Origin: Symsagittifera roscoffensis
Taxonomy: Eukaryota > Xenacoelomorpha > Acoela > Convolutidae
DNA: 64,000 nt
Direction: 5' to 3'
Assembly (NCBI RefSeq): GCF_963678635.1
Contig: NC_087062.1
Location: 87,831,845-87,895,844, forward strand
Position numbers and translations under genes: made by a program. The notes under the pieces are model-generated. The model did no database searches. It saw only the letters and a program-made list of their open reading frames with translations, and was not told the DNA's origin. Below are positions 43,670 through 54,500 of the stretch, in pieces; positions within the stretch are counted from its first letter, which is position 1, and each line of letters starts with the position of its first letter.

Positions 43670-45600
43670 GGCCCGCGTTTCTTTCTTTGCAAAATCTTTC
43701 TTTTGCACCTTGTTGATAGTGGATTTGCTCAGCAATTTACGACAAAAAATGGGATGTAGAATTATCTAATGAAAAACATCATACGATAGATTCCTGATGT
43801 GCTCTCCAAAAAAATGTATTTTCTTTCTGTAGAAGTGGTTCTTGCGAAATTTCAAGTTCTCTTTTTCAAACATAGATACACCAAAATTTAATTTTGATAT
43901 TTGTTTATACATGTTATAAACCAAAACTGATATAACCACTTAAAAATGTTGTGTATATCCTTTAAGTATACATAAGTTAAAAATTTGAAATTTTGTGTAT
44001 CTATTTTTCAAATAGATTTTTCTAATGAGGCAAATATAAAGATAACTTTATAAATTTACTTTATAGAATATAAATTCAGTTGCCAATTTAGTTGCCTTGG
44101 TACAGTTTCAGGCAAAAATTTTAGAGTTTTATCTGAGGTAAAATTAGTTTTTTTTTAGTTTACTTAAAAAATATCAGATTCTTCGAAAAAACTACTTTCG
44201 ATTGGGAGATCTGAAATCTTTTTTCTTCTTGAAATTGGGGCGTGAAAGGGGGATGAAGCTTCAACAGCAGTATGTCAAACAAGCTTTAAAACGAAACAAC
44301 GATAGCGGGTTTTGCACAAGGGGTTTTTTTGGAAAATTTTTGAATGCTAAAAAAGCGCTACTTGAAGCTTCAAAAACTAGCTTCTTTTTAGTAATATCAA
44401 GTTTTTTAAGCTTAAACGACAAATTTCCAGGCTACTCAGTTGCTTTTTACTACTAAAAAATTTCACAACGTTTTTTTTGACACTGGGACCAATTTCTGAG
44501 AATTTTTACAGTTTTGCTCAATCACGATTGAATAGGTGTAAATAGGATATATCACTAGAATCATTCCGATGATTATTTATGATAGTTTTAGATTAAAAAA
44601 AAAGAAAAAAACTGAATCACACACAAAAACAAAAGTCCCAAAATTGCTTGTAAAAATGATTCAAAACAATTTAAATCCGCTGATATATAGCCTCAAATTT
44701 CAGGTAAAATCCAAGCAAACACTATCCCCCTTGATCTGCTTCAAAGATGATATGAATGCATATATACCAATGTGGATATTACCTGGAAAATAAACATGGA
44801 ACCAACAGGCTCACTGCGGCTGACATTTCGTCAAAGGTGTGAAAAGTTGCAGTGATCTTGAAGTTGATGTTGACCTTGAAATTCGTCTGTGAAATCGTAC
44901 GTCTGTCAAAGACAAACGCAGAAATAAAAATTACTGACTGAAAACTGTTGTTATGTTTTTACGCTCTTTTTTGGGTTTGCGGTCCAATTGCATCTGTCCT
45001 TGTTAATTCTTTTATGCGTAGGGTATAACCATCTGCTACGCATTAACTATTCGGCCATAAAACAAGGGAACAAGGGGTTGACTTGAGTTTGGTACCAAAA
45101 GAGTATTATTTGAACTAAAATGCAAAACACACTTTTCAACTGCACTAGCACAAAACAGTATTTCTTTCGATATTCATTTTAACCGCAACTTTAATACTCT
45201 GTTGATTTTAAAACTCATTTTACTGTGATGGCTACAAAAGTTATAAATAACTTCTGGATTTCGACTAATTATGATTTTCTATTCTCCGGAGGCCACGCGA
45301 AATGACTTAGGTTCCAGTAATAACTTAAGTGCAGCTTTTTTTTCTGTAATTTGAAAATGAAACTTAGTTTCTAAGTTTTCTAAAGTTTTTTGAAATTACG
45401 AGTAAATAGGAGTATAAAATTTTCTGCACGAAATAATTACTTTGCTTTCTATAAAAACTCATTTTTTCAATACTTCATTAAAGAAAAACAAGCGCATCTC
45501 AGGTATTACGCCAATTTCCGTACATTACCCTTGTTTCTAAAATTTAGATACTGTTCATGGATTGATGATAACATTGACAAACGCAAAAATGCCAATTATT
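43670..45600 (+). repeat. Diverged ~1.9-kb duplication, copy A
   Basis: It aligns in order with 46560-48530. Shared landmarks are TTGCACCTTG, GGATGAAGCTTCAACAGCAG / GGATGAAACTTCAACTGCAG, CCAACAGGCTCACTG / TTAACAGGCCGATTG, and TATGCGTAGGGTAT followed by CTGCTACGCAT. A partial third copy of the last part is at 45715-45870. There is no long conserved frame. It could be an old mobile element or a segmental duplication. Confidence 0.65.
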
Positions 45601-46184
45601 GATTTTAAACAAATGCTCTGTTTTTAGGTTGAGAATTTTATTTTATCTCCTCTTTCAAAACTCCGATTTCATTCACCTTTTGCAAGTCTGTCTTCATTTG
45701 TCCTGGTTGATACTTATATGCGTATGGTATTACCATCAGCTACGCGAGAATTTTAGGCCATATGACAGAAAAACATTAAGAGGAGGAGGTTGTTATTTTG
45801 TTCGGAAGAGCTTATTATTTCGAACTAAGTTGCAATCAAAATTGACAATAATTGTGATATCAATATTCTATTGATTGTGTCAGTAATTTTTGCTTTTCGG
45901 CAACAAAATTTGCGAAAACAAAAAAACTATTTGGATTCCGAATTTCTATTTTCCGGATTCGAGCAAGCAAGTTGACAAGTTTTCGAGTATTAATCTAAGT
46001 TGAGCATTATTTTTTTCTAAATTTGATTTTTAATTTTTATTGATTATGACTTTTTCCTTGGTGTTTTAAAAGTATGAGTAGAAAAGAATAGATTGATAGT
46101 TTCTGTACAAATTTCGGATCCATGACAATCTAACCGATGCCAATTTAGCCTAGGTTCTATAAATAGTTCAACTGGCCAGAGATA

Positions 46185-46265
46185 ACTGAGCTTCCTATCT
46201 CGGTTTAAGGGCGCCGGTGGGCGCACTATGCGCGCGTCAACGCTTCGCGGCAATAACCGGCTTAA
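46185..46265. other. Short GC-rich hairpin-forming patch
   Basis: GGGCGCCGGTGGGCGCACTATGCGCGC-type text in AT-rich DNA contains small stems (GCGCACTATGCGC). No RNA gene is recognised. Confidence 0.4.
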
Positions 46266-46559
46266 TTTTCGTAAAAACTTTTACCTTCTGTCGGCAAGCT
46301 TGCAACACGTTGGTTCGACAGCGGCGGTCATTATTTTGCTGCTATCATTCCGCCTTGATAGAATCAGGAGCGTGTTCATAGTTATTCTAAGAAGAAAACT
46401 ATTCTTTTCTAACTTTACACCAACTTCATTTATTAAAACTCATTTTTTTCCTGTTGAATTCAGCACATTTTGATATGTGAGACTATGATATATAGTTTTC
46501 GGCCGTTGAAAATTTCAAAAAGAAATAAAAAATACATCAAATTGCGTAGCGACCCTCAA

Positions 46560-48530
46560 GTCGCGTAAACTGCAACACTTTGTCTAAACAACTTTTTTGC
46601 ACCTTGAAAACAGTGGAAGTTCCCTTTCAAATAAACTGGCATCTAGAATTGAATTATCTTTTAAGCATTAAAGGCTATACAGTTACACTTTGATATGCTC
46701 TTCAAAAAAAACTATTCTTTTCTGCAAAATTTTTGATGCAAGTTTTTGAGCTTTCGTTTATATATATATTGAAAAAGTATCATTAGAGAAAACTTTAATT
46801 AGGAAAACCAAACTGAATAAATTGGATGCAGTCATATGTCTGTAAGCAACAAAAATTGTGAGCACAAGACGTCTAAAGATTATTTAGCTGTCAGTTTCTT
46901 GCTTACTACAAAATGTGCCAAAGATGGAGTTCAGGACAAGCAGTAAGATCAAAAATAAAAATATTTAAAAAATTTTGCGTAAATGGAGCCGCTGAATAAA
47001 AAACTGATAAATGTCATACATGTATAAATAAAAAAAAGTTATATATTTTCAAATAGACATTTTCCAAAAACTCAAACAAAAGCATATCTTTGTTAGATAA
47101 GTTGTTTCAGCTGTCAAAATTAGTGCAAAGCAGTAATTTCAGATGAAGAAATGGAAAATTATCTCAGGTGTAATGTACATTTTTTTTTGGTTTTTTAAAA
47201 AAAATAGCAGATTCCTTGAAAAAAAAACACTTTTCCTATAATATAACATTTTTTTTTCTTAGAGAGAGGGAATGGAGGTTGGATGAAACTTCAACTGCAG
47301 TTTTCCAAAAAAATTAGAATGTCCAAACAAAAATAGCTGGCTTTAGAGAAAGAGTAGTTGCTTCCAAAGATGCGCCAAATGAAGCTTTCAAAACCAGTTT
47401 TATTTTACAGGAATGTCAGTTTTTGTGAATCGATTGCTTTCTACTTTTCAAAATTTATACAGCAATTTTTATCAACACCTTGACAACATTTTGAATATTT
47501 GTAACATTTACTCGGATTACGATTAGGAAATTTTTGATATGTTATATCTTTTTCCCATTCCGATGATTTTGTGTCGTACCTGACTTGAACCGAAAAAAAA
47601 AGAAAAAACTAAAATACACAATTACAAAATTCCTCCCGTTTTCAACGGTCGAACTAAATATCGAACTAATTTAAGATCTGTAGAGAAAAATTTTAAGTTA
47701 ATCCAAGCTAGCATTATTCCTGATGATCTGCTATAAATATGGTACTATTCTGGAATGTAAATATGGAATTAACAGGCCGATTGAGGCTAACATTTGATCG
47801 TATGTGTGAAAAAGTTGTAGCGACGTTAATATACGTTATGCTGGCCTATAAAATCGTCTGTGGCATTGTAAGTCTCTCAAGAATAAATGCAGAAACGTGG
47901 ATAATTGATTAAAAACGGTATTTTCTTAAGACTAGATAATTTTTTTCGCTCTTCAGAAAGATGGTTTATTTTCATCAGTCCATTTTTATATGCGTAGGGT
48001 ATTATAGTCTGCTACGCATGAAATTTTCGGCCATGAGGCAGGAGAACAGAGTATTGATTTAACTTTGGTAACAAAAGTATATATTTTGAACAAAACTGCA
48101 AATTACATTTTTGAACTGCAATAGACCATAAGGGTATTTTAATTGAAATTGACACTTACGGTAAGTCCAATTTTCTGTTGATTGTTATAGCAGCTTTTGC
48201 TATATTGGCTACAAATAGCGTCTGCGTCTCATCTTTGAAATTCTGTTCTCCCGGGTTTCAAACATAATTTAAATGCAGCATTCTGCTTTTCCATATTTTT
48301 GTTTATTGTAATTAGTTATTTCTATCTTTACCTTTTATGAAGTATTTCGATTTCATGAGTAAAAAAGGAAAAAAAGAATGCAAACAAATGTGCACGAATG
48401 AATTAATTTGATGTCTAAAAAACCTAATTTTGTGAATTCCTCGTTAAAGGAAAAATCCGCAAAATTTCTCTATATTGACCTTGTTTCTAGAATTCGAAAA
48501 TTCGCGACGGGTTAGATACTAGTAGAAAAT
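46560..48530 (+). repeat. Diverged ~1.9-kb duplication, copy B
   Basis: This is the partner of 43670-45600, in the same orientation, with many small gaps. No gene is seen inside. Confidence 0.65.
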
Positions 48531-48539
48531 TTTCTGCCG

Positions 48540-49635
48540 TTATTATCTTATTAGTGTCAATTCCTAAAAAAAATGTTTTTCGACTTACGGAAAATTGATG
48601 CTTCTTAGAAGTGTTTTATGCCAAATTTGTCTTATTTTGATATTTATTCTTTGTTCCAGGTAAATCAGAGCGTCAAAAACTATCATGGTAACCAAAGTTA
48701 CTATAATTCTCAGTTTTAGCTCGATCCAGTCCAAAAACTTGAGAATTAAATAATTTGGGAAGTGTAAAGGAATGTATAACATAAAAAAACAAAGAAAGTC
48801 GAGATGATAGGGAAATAATTCAACCAGATTGAGTAAAATTACATCTCTATTTAAATATTTTCTGTTTTTCGAATTATATTTTCATTTTCTTTCTGTTTCT
48901 ACTTTCCGCCCAGAAGCCACGTGAAGAAAGTTTCATAAAGATTGACCTGGTATAAAGTTTGCGAGTCAATCGGAGCTTTAAATTAAGCTCAGCGTACGTT
49001 ACTTTGGCTCTACAAAATAAAAGCTTCTCCGATAATAATTTCTATCATTAATCGTGCCACAAACAAAAATCTTAAAACTAATATTGTTTAATATTTTGAC
49101 ATTACTTTATAATTTGCCTAGCTCAAATCTGAGACCAGACTTTTTCTCCGTAACAATTTGTTCTTGTTACTTGCAAACAATTTGTTGCCTTCGGACGTCG
49201 GTGAAAAATGAACTAGACGAAAAAAGCAATTTATGATGAAAAGACGTCATAAAGCTTAAAATGCGAAAAATTAAAAAAACAATATCTAATCATCTTTGCG
49301 CTGCGTTGGTCATGTTCAAAAGCCAAAAAAAGCTATTTTTGTGAGGGTTGAAAAAAACTTATTTGGATTGTTTCAAAATCCTTTCACAGTGGTTGGAAAA
49401 TTGCCATGGAACTAAAAGAATAGCCAGCAGTCATTTCTTTTGTCTCAGTATCCCCAGACCACGAGGTCACACCTAAAAATAGGGCTAATACATTTTTTTA
49501 ATTTTACTATTGTTTTTGTTCAGTAGATAAAAAGCATCATCTCCATCGAAGATGGATCAACACTTTCTCTTAATTCCTAGCTTCTCATGATCTGAAAATG
49601 AATTTAGATCTTAATTGAATTCAACTCAGGACATC
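48540..49635. other. Gene-free AT-rich region
   Basis: Only short open frames are present, and nothing is recognisable. Confidence 0.35.
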
Positions 49636-49639
49636 TCCA

Positions 49640-50260
49640 GGAAGCTAAAAATTTATAAAACACAGTTTGAGTCCTCCCGAGACCCCTCCCCGCCGTCCCA
49701 ACACTCTTCCTTGTTCTCGGGATTCGCGTTGTAACGATTGTAGCGGCACAATCCTTACAACTCGGAATGGTCTTCGTAAAGTTTTCTCCAATCTCAATTA
49801 ATATCACACAATTTCCGTTTGCTGCTTTTCTTCACGAGTTCTGTTGTTCTTCTGTGTGAGACTAACTGTTGTTGTGTTTTCGCCGTTTCAGTTGGTGCGA
49901 AATCTCGACGTTGTCACGTGTCTTTTTGAACGAATTTTTATAAATTTTCATGAAAGTTCAAATTAACCCTTCCGCGTTCGTCAAAATGAACGATTAAGAC
50001 CTCTAATTCATTAAAATCGTCAATCTTCCCACTCCGATGTCACAACAAATTCTCGAATTCTGACTTTGCATTTTCGTACATTCTCTTCGAATGTCACACA
50101 AACCATTCCGAGTTGTAACGATTGTGCCGCTACAATCGTTACAACACGAATTTCGAGATTTAGGAAGGGTATTGGGACGACGTGTCCAGCCTTCCGGGAA
50201 GATGTAAGACTGTTATTTGCCCGCATTCCAGAATCCGGAGGGGTCTCGGGAGAGAACTTA
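49640..50260. repeat. Inverted repeat pair with internal 34-bp palindromes
   Basis: 49640-49810 is repeated in reverse complement at about 50055-50250, with gaps. Each arm contains the palindrome GTTGTAACGATTGT-AGCGGC-ACAATCGTTACAAC (49728-49761 with one mismatch, 50112-50145 perfect in the opposite sense). Open frames on the two arms look alike (TIPSCKDCAATIVTTRI versus TIPSCNDCAATIVTTRI) simply because the DNA is repeated. Confidence 0.75.
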
Positions 50261-50276
50261 AACATTATTTTAAATA

Positions 50277-50768
50277 ACGCGCAGATTCGACACGAGTTTG
50301 TCATCCCAAAATTTGTTATTGATGCACAAAAAGAGCTGCATTGTTCAAAGCAAACTGAAAGACAAACATTACATCATCCAAAGCAAGCAATGGGTGTTTG
50401 CACCAGTGCAGCTGTACGTTATTGCAATGACTGCATCCTCTACAATCAATCATTGCAATTAACTTCTCACAATCTGAAAACGAATTTAGATGTTATTAAG
50501 TCAATTCACGACATGACCAGAAGCAAGGTCATGTCGTGAATTGAATTAATAACATCTAAATTCGTTTTCAGATTATGAGAAGCTAACTGCAATGATTGAT
50601 TGTAGAGGATGCAGTCATTGAAATCACGTACAGCTGCACTGGTGCAAACACGTATTGCTTGCTTTGGATGATGTAATGTTTGTTTTTCAGTTTGCTTTGA
50701 ACAATGCAGCTCTTTTTGTGCATCAACAACAAATTTTGGGAAGACAAACTCGTGTCAAATCTGCGCGT
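50277..50768. repeat. Long near-perfect palindrome, ~242-bp arms, 8-base loop
   Basis: The left arm 50277-50518 (ACGCGCAGATTCGACACG to CACGACATGACC) is the inverse of 50527-50768 with about a dozen differences by eye. The loop is AGAAGCAA. A transcript through it would fold into one long hairpin. A 157-codon open frame covers the left arm but breaks in the loop and has no recognisable domain. It lies about 800 bp before the ABHD14A start codon. Confidence 0.9.
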
Positions 50769-50939
50769 CAGTGCCAGAGCTAAACTTTTTATTTCTTACT
50801 CACTTTATAGTTTACTTTAGTTGCAATTGATTGCAATGATTGTAAAGTTGGGCAATGTTGATTGTAAAATCTCGTATCATTGCAATGATGGACTGTTACA
50901 GAATTTTTTGATTGCTAGTGTTGCAATTGATTTTTGAAC

Positions 50940-51075
50940 AGCCCTGCTGGCTTTTGCAGAGACGGTGAAAAGCATGTAGAGCTGTATTTAGACGCTAGCC
51001 AGTCGTTTTAGAACCTAGCTTTATTTTCCGTCGATATGTACTTGCGGGCGAAGGTTACACTTTTTCAGAGACTGA
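50940..51075 (+). repeat. Dispersed repeat related to 29960-30055
   Basis: GACGCTAGCCAGTCG and GGCGAAGGTTACAC match GACGCCGGCCAGTCG and AGCGAATGTTACAC in the other copy. The tRNA-like tail of that copy is not evident here. Confidence 0.5.
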
Positions 51076-51566
51076 GCACGTTTACCGCGGAAATAAGGTC
51101 AGGTAGTTTTCGTAATCAGAGAATCTCCCTCGCAATACAGGTTGCGAACGCTGCCCGTGTTCTTGGCACTATTTATGATAAAACTACTTTCGAAGAATTT
51201 TTTTAAATTTCTAGAGCCAAGTGAACAGAAGCGAAGCTTTATATATGTATATAGACCCGTCGCCTCATGTCAGGGTTGTTTTTATGAGTCACTTTCAACT
51301 CCGGTTTGTTCTGTGCAGGTGGTAGTTTTCTCAATCTAGTTGGCTTGATCCCCAACCATCTGACTTTCTTTACTTTATCCACATTCGACTTTACTCTTCA
51401 ATATCTAGAAAGTTCTTAGGATTTTGACTGGATATTGTCTGGAAAGGATTTCTGACTGTAACCTCGGTTACTTTGATATTTTCGACCTTCTGATCATACT
51501 AAGACGAAAAAATCGATGTTCAATTATTTTTTTTCAGTTATTATCTGGATTATCTATAAAACTCAC

Positions 51567-54500
51567 ATGGAATACAGAATAGGTGGAGCAAAATACAGCT
51601 GCCTGATGGGTAAACAAACAAAATTTTGTCTACAAATTGCGCTTCTCGTCCTTATAGTAACGTAAGTTGGACACATAAATAAAACTGCATAACAAAAATG
51701 AATCATAATTTAGATTTGAGATACCCTTTTGTTTCAGCCTTGTTTTCGTGTACTTCAAATTGCCCTCCGGTGATTCCCTACCAGATGGAAGATTGGAGCC
51801 ATCTGGTGAGCCAGATGCGCTGGACAAATACTTGAACCAACAGTTTCAGTTTCTTGGAGTTGGAGGTAAACAAAAGAACGCCCTAGATCCCAAAGTGAAA
51901 GAACTGGAACAATATCAACAACTAGTGCTATCGATCTTACACAATTCTGATGCTAACTGTAGACTTACCGAATTCATGATCCGAAATGGGTCCTGTAAAG
52001 CTGGAATAGTGAGTACTACAATTTTACACAGTTTTATTGATTCCGTTGCAATTAAATAGCCCTTACTCAATCACTAATCATTTTCTTCATGTCAACTAGC
52101 ATCTTTACGTATAAAAACTGTTGGATTAGCGTGAAAATGTTTCTTCTTTTTTGAGCCAATTACTTTTCAAGTTTTTACTTGAAAAGTATATTTGTTGGAG
52201 TATACATTTACTTTGACATTTTCCGTTAAAAAAACATTTTTGGCTTCAAAACGAAATTATGTAAAGTGGTAAACTATTGCTACCGAAATTTAGATTGTTT
52301 TTTTTTTAAGCTTGAAAGATCGAAGTGATTGAAATTTATTTGATTTTTTTTCCTTTTTCGAGTAAAAATTTGTTCAAGCCCAGCGCAAAAACAGTTTTGA
52401 AACGAGGTCATTTTTGCTGTGTGGCTTAAAACATCAGTACGGTAACTTTTTTTTACGAATTCGAGGCTTCTTTCTAATTTTTCTTAATTAGCTTTATAGA
52501 GCTGCTTTTTGTCGTGTTCTGGCTAGTGTTTGCAAGGCGAAGCTTCGCCTCTGAGTAAAAGGAAGGCAAACTCAACTGTCGAACAGCAAAAGTCACGTAA
52601 AATGTGAATGACTATACGTTTAAAAATGGACTGAGTTTTTCCATTTGTTGGCTATGTTTTGTTTGTATGTGTAGAATGAAACGACGTCTTACTCTGACAT
52701 TTTGGGCACGCAAGTGTACACTGTGATGACAACATGCGCCGGTGAGCACATGAAGAGGCCGTGGGTTTTGTTTCTTCACGGAATGGCGTATACTACTCGA
52801 GTGTGGGTCGAAACTAACATAATGCGGATGACTGCCAGTTTTGGGTTCAATAGCATCGCCATTGATTTACCCGGTAAAGTTATATTTAGGCTCAATTGCC
52901 AAATATAATGTGCAATCTGTGTCAATTTTGTAACATCATTCGATCCCGGCGTACTTTGATACCAAACCGACGTGCGTGTCTCGAATTTTCGGAATCTTCC
53001 CTGATGTTGTTTTCGAAAGTAATTAAGAGTCGATGAAGTTAATTGAGACTCTTATATAGGTCGTGACAATTTCAGGCTCAAATTTAGTTTTTTCGCGGTT
53101 TGACTTTTAATTTATTTAAAGTTGTTAAAAGAAAAGCAAACTCCACTATCGAACAGCGAAAGTGTAAAGGTCACGAAAAAACGTGATCAACTTCTTATTT
53201 CGAAAATGGAATTTAATTTTTAGATTTCCAGCGGAATTAAAATTTAACCTATTGATCCAGTTTTCTCAAATTGGATTAGTTTTTATCAAAAAGTTGTCAA
53301 AAATGAATTGTTCTAGAAATTCAAAGAGCTGCAAGGCCATCTATTTTTTTTGAAAGTCAATAGATTTTGTCAAGAAAAACAAGTCAGTTTTTTTTTGTTA
53401 CTTCGTTCATTGACTCTTTTCCAACTGTCTGTTGGCTATGTTCAATTTATGCCGATTGTAAATGTTAACGTTGAAGAAAGTATGTCTGACATAATTCACT
53501 GGTTGACGGAGTCCTTGCATTATTCGATATGCACAATGTTCCTAAAGGTCGCTAAAGTAGTGAAAACCATATTAATGACGCGATTATTGAAATCACATGA
53601 GTGTTAAAGACGTAATTTGAGGGTATTGGATCACTTATTGTTTCAGGTTTCGGCAACTCAAAAGGATCCAAGAAGGTTTCTTCAGAAGTGGAATTCATAA
53701 ATGATCTCATCGATTCTCTGAAAATTACAAAGTTTGTCATTGTGTCGCCATCTATGAGTGGGCGTTACTCTATACCTTATCTCAAAACGTAAGTCTAGTT
53801 GCTCAGTTAGATATTAAGTCATCCAAGCCGTGTTTGAATAATCCATATATGAAAATCGAAGGGTGGTTGGGGTTGAAGAAGGAGGGGCTACTCGTTTGAT
53901 TGTGCTCTTAAATATCATATTTCACCAAATCTATTGTAAACGCCTTTGTTATTTAAGCCGTGATACATGGAATAGTTTTTTATTTATGTGTGCGCGCAAG
54001 CAAAATGGAGCCTAATTATCTCAAATGGAGCCTAATTATCTCAAGTGAATTAGGCTCCATTTATTACGCTCTCTGTTTAAGTTCTCGAAAATTCAAATAA
54101 AATGACTGTGGTTTATTCAGAGTAATGAAGGTAGTGAAGACACTTATATAGGTATTGCTAAAAAATTCTTAAAATGTGCATACAAGTCTCTAATTACTAC
54201 AGATGTGCATTCATACATATTGATGCATTTATGATTGCACTTAGGTATGTATGCACTTTTTGAGTTCAATTGAAATTCATCTGCTGAAAGTTACGTAAAT
54301 AGCACTCTCCAAATACGAAAGTGGAATTGGCGCGAAAAAACGTGAGTGATTTCTAGTTTCCCTGTCGATCCAGTTTTCTCGCGTTGGGTGATTTGTTTGT
54401 CAATCTCATGTTTTTGTCAGCTCATTTTTCGTTTTTTTTTTTCAGGAAAAAGTTAAAGTTCACGCTCAGTTTTGATTTTTGCGTAATGCCAAAGAGCGCC

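Noticed and set aside
50066-50539. A 157-codon open frame.
   Set aside because: It lies inside the foldback structures and ends in the palindrome loop; the similarity with the 49604-49807 frame comes from repeated DNA, not a protein family.
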